From assembly GCF_041734735.1 (NCBI RefSeq), contig NC_134878.1:51878773-51942772 (forward strand): a DNA stretch of 64,000 bases, read 5' to 3'. Positions 44,201-57,700 of this stretch are shown piece by piece (position 1 is the stretch's first letter; each line of letters starts with the position of its first letter). A model generated the notes under the pieces. The model was given only the letters and a program-made list of their open reading frames with translations. It did not search any database and had not been told where the DNA came from. The DNA comes from Babylonia areolata (Eukaryota; Mollusca; Gastropoda; Neogastropoda; Buccinidae). Position numbers and translations under genes: made by a program.

Positions 44201-47200
44201 TGATAAATAAGCAAATAGATGTAAATCATGAAGACACACATTCACATATACATCCCACCCAAGCCAACCAATACCAACCCGTATGTCTCTTACCTGGATT
44301 GTTGATGGCCACTCCAGTGTGAGGGTACTGCTGCAGCTTTGCCCTCTGGCCCAGCCAGCGAACCACAGAGTAACACAGGCCCACCAGCTCCACTGCTGTT
44401 CCATCCCTGAAGAAATGTTATCAAACAATGCTCAGGTTAGCTCCTGTGGAAACAAGCTACTGTTATTTCTGGTCTTTTAGCAAAAAATGATAAGCATATC
44501 TAAATTTATCATTCAACTTCAAGACACTAACTGAAACCACTAGAATGCGAATTTCAATCTGATGATATGATACAGAAGCACTTCTATTCACTTTAAATCA
44601 CCCACCATTAGAACATATTGTTACAAAATACGCTTGAAATATTTGTTGCTGGGAAAGAGTGAGCGCTGATTACAGGCCAACCCTTGCGTGTGTTGACTGC
44701 GCACAAAATTAAGCACACATATGTAAAAACATACATGCATACACACACATTATGCCCACACAAACACAAAATGGCACAGTCAGTAAATTCAAACCTTGGT
44801 GTGGCAGGTTTGCCTCGATTGCCGCTCTTTTCCGAGCTACCCATCTTGTCCATCCAGGTGCCACAGTTGTGAACGCTTCCACCAAACACATAGCCCTTTG
44901 GCCATTCCACCCCAGCCTCAATATTGAAACCTGCAGGGGAAGAAAAAAGAAAGGGAATTTTCATTTAGATGTGCTTAAAAAAACAATCAACGTGAAAAAC
45001 AATTACGCAAACATGTACTTAACTGTCAATCACCAAAATCCAAAGTTAACAGCAGTTATCAACATTGCAATAATGTGTGTGTGTGTGTGTGTCTCATCAT
45101 CATCACCATTTCAGTGGGATCACTCATGCTGATCATTCCAAGTCTCCCATACACAGCCACACCCGGGTTTGTCTGCCACATTCTCAGCACTGGCAGTTCA
45201 CAGGGAACTACTGACATATTTGGCTGCTAGGAAGCCACACACCAGAGGCTGCCCTTAACTACTGCTTAATCACTTTGGTGGTGCTCAGCAGTGCCTGTCC
45301 CAACTCAACATCTGCAAAGACAAGGCCTGTTTTCTTTTGTCGGTGTGTGTTTCCAATTGTTAATATATTACCAATGATTTCATATTTAATGCATCTTGAT
45401 TTAATCAGTCAAATAAAGCTTCGTTTTCATGCTTCCGGAATCCGTATTTGAATCCGTACATGGTTCAGTTTAGAATGTGAACTGTACCAAGTAAGAATAA
45501 AGGAAATTAGAATAGTGTGCTGGTACGAGAATACTCGCAACAGGTCCACAGGGGAAATAATCATGGTGCGAGTTAACTCCTACCTGGAATAGAAGGAGTC
45601 AAATTATAAAATTGTGCTGCCAGCGCTCACCTTCATCGCTCATGTGCTCGTCCAAGGCAGGTCCTGCCCCCCTCTCTCGGAACTTGATGCCAGCCACGTG
45701 TCTGCTGAGAGCCTCTTGCATCACCTCGTGCAGGGGCTGGTCCTGTGTGGGGGCAGACATGCCAAACACAACCTCTGCATGTACAGCTTAAAGACTACTT
45801 GGTAACTTGCAGGTTTTCTTCTTGGGGGGAGGGGGGGGGGCACGCTGGGGGCGTCGGGGGGCATTCGGAAATGATGGCTGAATTCTTGCCAAGCAGCAGG
45901 TGTATGCAGCAAGCGTAGTATCATCATAACCAGAGGTACTTTTTTATTGCACACCCATTTCTAAAAAAATGAAACCCCACAGCAATTATTTATAGAACGC
46001 TGAATAAATGTAAATTTAGTTGATGACCCATCAGTTTTCAAGTGCATTTTTTTCAAGCCGTTTGTGGTGTACATGTGCCTGAAACAGCCATTGGTGAGGC
46101 CAGTAGTAGACCGAATGCAGCTTGCATAATCATTTGTATTTGTATTTCATTTTATCACAACAGATTTCTCTGTAACGGATATTCGGGCTGCTCTCCCCAG
46201 GGACAGCGCGTCACTACACTACAGCGCCACCAATAATCAGCCCTTGATTATCTATAACATTTTAAAGAAATATACCTGCTGTTATGAAGTGGACCTCAAC
46301 TTTTTGTGAACCCTGTACTGCAGCACAAATACACACCACTTGCATCACACAATGCCATCTGCATGGCGTTTATCCGCTATAGCCCTGTGTGTGGCCTGTC
46401 CTAGCTGAAAACGGCTTAAGTTGTGAACATTCGTTTCCTCTTCAGTTCATTTCTTGTGGGCTTAAGTAAGAACTGCTTCAGAATTCTATTATTGGTGTGT
46501 CTGAAAGCAAACAATGAAACAGTTGTCCTTTGTGGACCAAAACGACAGAAACAACATCAAGGAGAGAATGTTTATTTCCAGACAATGAAATGAAAAAAAA
46601 CAAAAACAAAAAAAACAAAAAAAAACAAACAACTAAAAATATTGTACCAAATGCACAGAAAAGGAAAAAAAAAAGTCATGAAAGGGTTAAAAGTTCAATG
46701 ACCCAATTCAATATAAACAAACACCCCTGACTGTTTATCATGGAAATTATTTCCTCATCTATTTGCAACCACTTTCAATCAATGACGTTCCCGTTTACTG
46801 GCAAACAAAAACTGAAGGAAACAACACAGATCTGACCAAAATAAAAAGAAAAAAGAAAAAAAAGAAAAAAACCCCACCAGATCACACTGGTGGCACAGAC
46901 AACTACAAGTTCAACCGTACTCAAACCCACACTTGCCACACCCCCCCCCCCCCCCCCCCCCCCAAATTAAAAAACAACCTTTCACGCTGACTACTTACAC
47001 ACTGCCCTTTCTCCAGGCACTCAGAGTCGTCAGTGGGGAAGAGGCGGGACACTGGGTCGCACAGGATGCTGTCCCCGTTGGGGGCCATGGTGACGTAGGC
47101 CTTGATGCCATGCAGCCACCACCACACGGCGTCCCGGCAGTTGTAGCGGGCGTTCTTGCCGCCCCACAGGAGGTTGGGGATCAGGCCGTGACGCAGGGTG

Positions 47201-47695
47201 GCGGCAAAGCCCAGGATCATTCCCCTGTGAGGTGTAGGAAGGAAGCAGCAACAAGTTAGTGTTCTTCAGCATGGAGATCTGGCACAGACACATACCTGGT
47301 CATGCTCCTCCAGACCACCCTGACCACCGAAACCCCCCCCCTCAGTCTCCCTCTCCCCACAACAACAACAACAAAAAACCCCAAAAAAACCAAAAAACAA
47401 AAAAATCACTCTCAAACCCTTGCTTTCTTTCTCCAAACATGTGATGCAGAGTTGTGTCAGCAAAATCCAGGATCAAACACTTCATGGAGGAACTCACATT
47501 CAGATTAAACAACACGCATAAAGGCCCATTCATGTGGGAGATATGGGAGGTATAGCTCACTAATGCAGAAGTAGCAGAAACAAGTGACCAACAAGAGAGG
47601 CAAGGCCTTCAAGACTCACTTGTGATACACTTAAAAAAAAAAAAAAAAATCTAATCGTTAAAATGTATTCTGTATTTGTTATTATAAAGCTTCAC

Positions 47696-47730
<35 letters not shown>

Positions 47731-47939
47731 GAACCAGATTCGAACCCCGCGTGTTCGGGTGAGAAGAACCTGCCTTATCCATTACACTATCGTGGCTCCT
47801 TAACTGACGTTCTAAAATTTAATATTTGAACATACTTTTTTAAAGGGCGATAAATTAAATGCGGTAATTCACAGTGAGAACACTGTTTAAATCATATTAT
47901 TCTGGTGTATCTTAAGCATTCAAAAAATCTTTGAGGGCA

Positions 47940-47979
<40 letters not shown>

Positions 47980-50900
47980 TTTAATGGCTATCGCCACAAT
48001 CACACTGCAACATTTAGCCGTTTTCACTAGCTCTAGATAGATGTACAAGTTTAGTTACACCCTCCAGGAATGTAGTACGACACGGTCGATTCAATTTCTC
48101 TTTTATGTTCATTCTAGTTTTATAGTTTTAAAGTTGATATGAAAATTTAGCATTTTGTTAAACTAATAACATGTAGAGCCAAGTACAAGTACTTCTAAAT
48201 GTCGTAAGAAGTGAAAAGGACTTCATTTTGAGAAAAGTCAAGACTGGAAATTTTTTCGTTTCATCGTGATCAATTCAAGGGTATTAATTCGCATGGTTTA
48301 CAATTTTTAACTGTGAATTCCCACTGATTCTGTGGATATTTTTATGGCAGTTTGGGCATAATTCAGTAAGTGATGAGGCATTCACAAATCTTTCTCTGAA
48401 TAAATATTTAACGGTCTCCTTCTCCAACTTTCCATCATGTTATCCTGTATTGTCCATTGAATATAGGATTGAACGGGCAGGTCAACAACTTGAAAAAAAA
48501 ATGGCGTCGTTCGCGTTCGCGAAGAATATGGGCACGCGCTTTGAATGTGTATAAATATGTGTACGCAACTGATTTTTGCCCATGACCTTCAGGGCTCAGC
48601 CAACATATCTGTAAAGTCCACTCGTATTGATTTTAGTATTTTCCGAAAAAGACCACTTGGGCGAATGAACATAGTGAAAGCCCTGTACACTGAGAGTAAA
48701 ACACACAAGCTTTTTATGTATTGAGTATAATTTCAAAATGTAATGTTTAAGATGAGAAAGATCAATTAAAGCAAATTAAGTCCCCCAGCATTAATTACAG
48801 AGTAATTTCCCTTTTTTACTATCTGCACCAAAACGTTTGCAAAATAAATAAAACTTCTATGCTTAGCAAAAGAAGTTCCTGTTTGAACAAAAAATGATAA
48901 TAATGACTGCTCTTGTTGTTGGGTCAGAATATCAGATCAAAGTGCCAAGTTTAGAGAATACAAAAAATATAAATATAACAGTAAATGCAGTTTGCATATA
49001 ATTAGGCTTCATTTTTTTTTTTTTTTTTTTTTTGTGCCCATCCCAGAGGTACAATATTGTTTGAAACAAAATGACTGGAAAGAACTGAATTTTTCCTTTT
49101 TATGCCTAATTTGGTGTCAACTGACAAAGTATTTGCAGAGAAAATGTCAATGTTAAAGTTTACCACGGACACACCGACAACCGAACACCAGGTTAAAACA
49201 TAGACTCACTTTGTTTACACAAGTGAGTCAACAAAATGAGAAACACAAACATTTTCTCCATAGCTCATGTGTAATTCCTACTGATTTACAAAAAACAACA
49301 ACAACACACACACACACACACACACACAAAGAAACATGGAGTAGAAGGGATGGTGGGGAAATGAGGGGCAGTGAGGGGAGGCATTACTGGTGCTAACATT
49401 TATCAATCCAAATAATATTTTTGCTCACCATCGGAAACGCGTTTTCCATGACTTATCACTCAGATACTTATAACAAAATTAGCTAAAGCATGCTGAATAA
49501 TTACCAAAGTAACTGACTTTCAGACAAGATGGTGGACAGAGTTCTGAATCGTGTCACTGGCTCAAATCTTCCAGCTCTTTCTGGATAATTCAGTGCCCTT
49601 TATACAATACTGATATGCAACAAACATATCAATGGTGTAGTTAAGTGTCCTCAATAGTCAAGTAGACTCAAACTTCAATCATCAGAATGTGTCGAAAGAA
49701 TCAATTCAATTCAAAATACTTAATTGTCTGCTTAAACCAAAAACAGAAAATTATCTTTTGGCTGAAAATGCCCGCTAACAAAATATCAAAGAGAAAAATG
49801 AATGAATAACTGGCACTCCCTTCACTGATCACCATGCAAGCATCAATTGTCAAGTTAAAAGAAAAACATTCAGGTAAGTTGATATTACATTTTAAGATAA
49901 GAGTGAAACAACTGCGTATGTGCATGTAGCTTGTGTGTGTGTGCATGCACGCGTATGAGTGTCTGTGCGTGTGTGTCTTTCCTATGTTTTATCCAGTTTT
50001 GGTGTTGAAAAAGTCTTTCCATAGAAAAATTCACAAAAGTTTGCCACTGATACACATACACACCACACACAGAGATTATCTTAAAACACTGAATAAAACT
50101 TCACAAACAGACGCAAACAATGTTAAGATATATGAATCCCGAGATGAAAACGTCCTGGAAAGCCGCAAAAAACAATAAACATGCATGAAAATAACATTTC
50201 TAATGCATAAAAGGTTGGCAAAGACAGAGCAAATTGACAATGTCACTTATCTGAAAAACGGCGGCCACTGAGAATGACTGTTTACCTCCAGCCGGAAATG
50301 GCATTTCATTGGCTAGCAGACGGCGGTCTAATGGCGAGATGTAGTATCATGGAGTCGCCACGAAACTTTTTGGCCAAGAAGAGCAAACAGATAGGCCTGG
50401 TTTGCATCAGTTTGACATGGTACAGTATATGACACCAAAACTCAATTTTACAAGTACAGTCACTCTGCACAACTTACCGAGCGCAGTCATAGCGTCCAGT
50501 CACCAGCAGCATGCCACGCAGAGCAATGAAGGTGTCTCGACCCCAGCAACGCCACACACCAGCAGAGAAGTGGGGCAAACCTGGACAACAACACAACGGG
50601 TCAATCACAACGCCCTTCAAAACTTCTTCCATATAAAACACACAAAAAAGGGCACAGATACACTGCAATCATAGGGCAAAGATAATAACAGTATTGTCCA
50701 GACCTAACATCTACATGGAAGGACAGCAACATCTTCAAACACAAGATCAGACCTGTGTGTGTGTGTGCACTGGTATATTCCATCTTCCTGCATGTGGAAC
50801 CTCACAATGAATTTGGAAAGAAAAATCCAAGCCCTGGAAATGAGACACTGCAAGATATCAAACACCATAAAAATTATACACTGACCACATCACTAAAAAA

Positions 50901-51743
50901 AAAAGAAAAAAAAAAAAAAAAAAAGTAAGTGCAGCAAACCATCAAGCAGCACACTGAAATCAGTTAAAATAAAGCTATACTGGTATGTCCATTAACAAGA
51001 TCCAATGGGTGTACTAAAACTACTGTTCAGGGAGGGAACAGAGGGGCAGACAGAAAGAACGATGGACTAAGAACCCAGCAGAATGGACAGGAAAATCATT
51101 CACACACACACCCCCCCAGGCTTTGACACACAACCCACAGACCTGGAAGAATCTGAACAGTTCTATGCAACACCCAAATGACTCTTCACAGTGTTGAATA
51201 AAATACGCAAATATTGACATAATTTTAAGCAATCAATTTAAGCTTTCTCAATTTTTTTGCTAGCACAGAATAAATAATTATGAACAATTCAAGCTTTCCA
51301 TCCAAATGGACATTTATCAGCAGCAGACATTATTCTGGCAAGCTCCTTATAATGTAAATCCAAGGTACTGGGTAAGGGAGTGCAGAGTTCAAAAGGACTA
51401 CAATTAACTACTCCTCCCTCCCCCCAACCCAATTCAGCATTCCAGCTCTTGAAAATGTGAGGAGGGAAATGTGTTTTAAATATACATGCAAGCAAACTGG
51501 CCATCAGGTTATATTTTTTTAACTTCTGAAAATGACTGTCCTGCTCAAACACTTCAGCAGGATCAATGATTATCTTTCCTGACCAAGAACTCCAAGTCGG
51601 TTTTTGCTTTTAACACGAGATGATAATCTCTGTAAATGATATGAGGCAATGGCACTTCAAAGGTTAAGTAAACCACAAGATAGGATGATGAGAACCAGAA
51701 GCCTTTATCGTTGTCACAAAACCTCCATTGGTCAGTCAGTAGC

Positions 51744-51780
<37 letters not shown>

Positions 51781-54700
51781 AGAGAGGATTGTTATGCAGA
51801 GCTCAAGAACAGAATGCCAGATGATTATCGCAGGAGCTGCACTCATTAAGCCCTTCTACCCTGGGGAGTATACAGCCTCGGCAGGCTTCCCTGCCATACA
51901 CATGAGGAAAAATGCAGAAAATGTATTGAAATCCAACCATTTTTCACTTCAAAATCCACAAATGTAGACAAGCCAGAAACACTACAGGAGCAAGTTCTCT
52001 TTGCTTGTAGTGTATGCATATGCAGGAACGTGGAAACCATTTTAATGAAACCAATTCTTACACACTCAACAATGCTCGGGCACAGGGTTGAACGAGTTAA
52101 CTAGAGAATGGGAACATCTCCCAACCACTGTTATTTGGGTTCTACTGGATAAACAACTAGTTAATGAGGACTTTGTTTTCAAAATGAGAAGAGAGGATGA
52201 ACCTGGAGTAAAATCATTCCATCACTAAAAGATATCACTTTCATTTTAATTCTTGGTTCCTCCCCACTCTGCTGTAAGAGCTAACCAGTCTGAGCCAGCA
52301 GAATGCCTTGCTTCAACTTCCAGATTTTGGGGTGTGTTCTGCTCAGGGCATAACCAACACAAAACTCTGGGCTGTCAGCAGCTGTTCCAGCCTTCAGTCT
52401 GATGCGCTGGAAAAGATCTCTGTGTTGCTTATCTCCCATGTCAAAGAGAAACAGGAATAATGATAAAGCACGTGGGGTTCTCCAAACTTTTGAAACACAA
52501 ACCGCATGCCGAGGCTGAGAGAAAAGACCTAACTAATCCATTCTTTCCGCATGAGTGAAGTAAAACAGAAAAGAAAACTGCCCAAACATCACTGTGTATA
52601 ATGGATTGCCTTCCATATTTCACCTTTATCACACCAATCAAAGAACACGATTCTGCACTCTGGCCAAAGCTGCACATGTCAGGACGATAAAAAAACATTC
52701 TTACAGCCATATCAGGCACTAACCTGCTGCCATGGACACTGGAGCCTCTTCCTCCTCGCCAGTGATCATGTTCTTCTCTGTGCGCACCTTGGGGTTCAGC
52801 TTGGGGGACATGGCTGGGAGCTTGGCGGAGCGCACAAAACCGCAGAACTGGATGGAGCCCAGCGCCAAGGCCTGTACGAAGGTGGACCCGTCCTTCACAA
52901 AGCTGTCAACAAACAACCACAATCAGTGGGAGTTCAGCTTATATTTGGGTGATAGCAGGTTCATTTGGTGTTTTTTCTATCTTTTTTTTTTTTTTTTTTT
53001 TTTTAAACACAATAGTGAATATATAATACATACATATATATACATTCATATATATGTACAATTCAGTAGTGGAGGTAAACACAAGTGCAGGTAATAACTA
53101 TAACAACTATTTCCTTATTTCAAAATAACTTTGCAAAGATCAAAAAGGGAAATGTAAAATTATAGAAATCCTTCAAACTGGGGACCATTTGATTTATCTG
53201 TGAGAATATAGGGTAGGTATGTCTAATTGCAAACGATCCAGTCGAAGCAACCAGCTTAACGTGCGTACCGTAAAGATAACATGTTGTATGATAGTCAAAC
53301 ATAGTTCTTTTGTTTTTGTAGGCTTTCTCTAAATGGTTGCACCAAGAAAAGTTCCTCTGCTCATTCTTTTCAACATTTTGTCGACGTTTGAAATACAGGG
53401 GTGGGGTGCTTGAGGGTAAACGCAAACGGGCAAGTCTAACTGCGAACAATGGCTTCGGGTACATGTAGACAGCTAAAACAGAAGCAGATCTTATAACTCA
53501 TTAGACATAAAATATTATTTGAACATTGCACCAGACTGTTGTATTGTTGGTTTTGATCGCACATGCACACAAACACACCCTTTTGAGAGTGTTCAGTAAC
53601 TGTGCAGCATTGTTCGCAAACGACACTGCTTTGCAGATTCCTGTCAAAACTGATGTTCTGATCTGTCACCAATATGCTTTCTTAAATTCTTCCAGCGCTG
53701 GTAATGAGCATTCAACATATCTGATCAAATCAACTATTTTAAACTGTGTCAAAGTTCAAGTCCTACAACTTGCTTCCATTGAGTTTTTGATTTTAAGAGC
53801 ACGTTTGTAACTTTGGTCGCTATTGGTGCGTGAAGAGAAAACAGAGCGTGGAAATAGCCAGAAATAGCTGATGTTTGACAGGTTCTTTGAAATGGATATT
53901 CATTAAGGTTATAGAAAAAGGTTGAAGCAGATGCTGAATTGTGAAATTCAACCGTTAAGAATGCTTCGAAGTGGGATGGTATACGAATCGTTCGCAATTA
54001 CGAGTACATGCTGTTTGGAGTTACCCACACCTACCCTATATACACATATATATCACACAAGAAAGGTGGGGGAGCGATGGGGGTATTAATTTTCATTTTA
54101 CTTTCTTTTTACAACAAAACAGTGGATAATGATTTTTTTTTCCCCCTTTACAATAAAGCAGTGACTTTTTCAAGTGTAGAACTGCATGCATGCACGCACA
54201 CCAACGCTTTGAACACTTGGAGAATATCATCAATCGGAGAGGGGTCACTTGTTTTGGGAACAATTCACAGGGCAGATGGGGAGCATTGTGTCCAGTTTAC
54301 CATTTACCCTTCAGTGCCAGGGGAAAATCAGTAGAAAGTGGTGTTTCAAGTCACAAAACAATAAGCCTAAAACTGAGGAAATGGTCTGGAGATATACCAC
54401 TCTAGATAAACTGTGTGAATTTTCAGCCTTAAGAGTTATTTCCATTCTTCTGATGACATCATCAATGACGTCACTATGTAGGTACGTGATGCATTCTATG
54501 GCACTCGAGGGGTTAATTAAATTAAATCAAATTTAGCAGGCCGTGCGAGAAACGACATACTCTGAGTACTGCTGCAGCGCTATCTCGCGCAGAACGATGT
54601 AGGCCCCGGTGACCAAGGCGTCAAAGTAGCAAGGGATCAGGTAGCGTGGGACCTTCCTCAGGTGTGCAAACATCCCGTCAAACCACTCCCCTAGCTGCAA

Positions 54701-57700
54701 ACCCACACACAGCAACGGCAAACTATACAACATATCCCGTCAAACCACTCCCCTAGCTGCAACCCCACACACAGCAACGGCAAAATACACAACACATCCT
54801 GTCAAAAAAACACTCCCCTAGCTGCAACCCCACACACAGCAATGGCAAACTATAGAACACATCCCGTCAAACCACTCCCCTGGCTGCAACCCCACACACA
54901 ACAACAGCAAACTATACAACACATCCCGTCAAACCACTCCCCTGGCTGCAACCCCACACACAGCAACGGCAAACTATACAACATATCCTGTCAAACCACT
55001 CCCCTGTCTGCAACCCCACACACAGCAATGGCAAAATACACAACACATCCTGTCAAACCACTCCCCTGTCTGCAACCCCACACACAGCAACAGCAAACTA
55101 TACAAGATATCCTGTCAAACCACTCCCCTGGCTGCAACCCCACACACAGCAACAGCAAACTATACAAGATATCCTGTCAAACCACTCCCCTGGCTGCAAC
55201 CCCACACACAGCAACGGCAAACTATACAACATATCCCGTCAAACCACTCCCCTAGCTGCAACCCCACACACAGCAACGGCAAACTATACAACATATCCCG
55301 TCAAACCACTCCCCTAGCTGCAACCCCACACACCGCAACAGCAAACTATACAACACATCCCGTCAAACCACTCCCCTGGCTGCAACCCCACACACAGCAA
55401 TGGCAAAATACACAACACATCCTGTCAAACCACTCCCCTGTCTGCAACCCCACACACAGCAACACTTCAGCAAGCTCAGACAGCAGATTTGGACATGATG
55501 TGACAATAACAACTGATGCTGTTTTGTGTTTTATAATATTGTTTGCAAAGTATTACTAATATTTATGTAAAATTGAGGATAGCTTTCCACAAATATCCGT
55601 TTTTTTTTAACAAATTAAAAACTCGATATAGAACTGAAGAATATAATGCATATATTAACTTTAACCATACCATTTTCTCTGCCAGATGGCTGCTTACAAA
55701 TTACTGATCACAAATGATTAATAACCTGTTCATGATTAACAAAAATTAACCACCGATATTTATTTTCTTTTTATTGATATTCATAAGAAATGATTGAGGT
55801 GTTCACTTGCTGTGAACGTGTTCTAAGATACTTGACAGTTTGTATTCCTTGACATATTGTGTAAGATCTTAAGAAATGAATGATAATACTCCATGATGAT
55901 AACCAACCAGTGTATAATCCAGCTGCTTGGCTGTTTCTATCAGAGTATTTATGGTGTTTGTTTGTTTTTTGTTTTGTTTTTTTGTTCTTTGTTTGTTTTT
56001 TTCTTCTTTATAAATGTCCATTAAGATGCTGTTGTTGTTGGAAAATATCAACCTATCAAAATGGAATTTAAAAAATGTTTAAAAAAAAAAAGAAGAAAAA
56101 AAGCTCAGACAGCAGCTACTTGATTCTTGGCAAACTATACACAACCACAGCGCAACACATTTCACACATTTCACCTCTTCAAGTGCCGGGTATTATCTTG
56201 GATTGTGCTTCCTAACTTGCCAGGCATTTTTAGGTTATGGAGGGTAATAATTAACAACAATTCTAGCACACAAAACTACTGCAAGAAAGTATACTTAGAA
56301 GAAAGCATGCACAACCCATGAGATGCTGCTGACTTACAAGTACGTCCTGGCGCAAATAGTGAGGCATTTTTTAAGAATATGTTTGTATCTATATATGGGG
56401 GCACTGAAGATGTTAAAAGACTGGTGATTCCAAATCCAGACAAAACATACTTGTGCTCATCTGACACATGCCATGGTCCTAGGTGTAGTCTGATTCCCAC
56501 AAATGAGAATTCATTGTTTTCATGCAGATTTGGATACTGGGCCCCAATTTCTGAAAGGAGTGGAGTAACGGCCTAGAGGTAACGCGTCCGCATAGGAAGC
56601 AAGAGAATCTGAGCACGCTGGTTCCAATCACGGCTCAGCCGCCGATATTTTCTCCCCCTCCACTAGACCATGAGTAGTGGTCTGGATGCTAGTCAATCGG
56701 ATGAGACGATAAACCGAGGTCCCGTGTGCAGCATGCACTTAGCACACATAAAAGAACCAACCACCGCAACAAAAGGGTTGTTCCTGGCAAAATTCTGTAG
56801 AAAAATCCACTTCGGTAGGAAAAACAAATTTAAAAAAAAACTGCACGCAGGAAAAACTAAAAAAAAATGGGTGGCGCTGTAGTATAGCAACGCCCTCTCC
56901 CTGGGGAGAGCAGCCCGAATTTCACACAGAGAAATCTGTTGTGATAAAAAGAAATACAAAAACAAAAACAAATACAAATACCCAAAACATATCTGACCCA
57001 AATAAGGTGCTGTGGGTAAACAAAAGCACCTGCTTAGAAATCAAGCACACCGACACACACATAGTCAGTCAAGTCTTACAGCGGCAGTGTTGCCGATCAG
57101 TTTGAGGCGGTGGGTGATGTAGTCCATGAGCCAGTCGCCTTCCCGCAGATTGCTGCACATCGGGTGACCCAGGTCGTTGCCAGGGCGCAGTTCTCCCAGC
57201 ACAGACACCACCCCTGAAACCACAGAGCACACAGTTTGCTCACCTTCCATTCATAATGGGGAAAGACTACACTCGGAGATGCCAACTGTTTGTAGGAACA
57301 ATCAAGAAATTTGGTAGGAATATTCTGAATTTGGCTGAAACACTCGGGACTCCGAGCCACATCAGCAAACGTACATTTTATCTACAAGGCATACAAACAC
57401 TTAGGCCTACCTGCAACAAGGTGTAACTCAACTGCTACAATCAAGCCTACTGGTCCACTCAATGCTGTTTCGATGTAAACACCCAAGCGATTAGCTGAGC
57501 ATCATCATGCGAGACCAAGGTTAGCAGTGACTGCCCTGGCCTTGTGATCGATATGTCTAGAGCGTCTGTGTAACGTTACAAGAGGAAAGCATGTGACCAT
57601 GCTATGTAGTCAAAAATGAACTCATCAGAACAATTCTGACATTGGTGTAACGTCGGAATGAACTGCGATTGAGGGTAACAAAATGTGGTGAAATCGAACA

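Noticed and set aside
46933-47259. 108-codon plus-strand frame
   Set aside because: Antisense shadow of the AGL exon at 46999-47224 plus a poly-C tract.
54842-55255. 137-codon plus-strand open frame
   Set aside because: It is the antisense of the copied AGL acceptor array. The peptide repeats only mirror the 62-bp unit.
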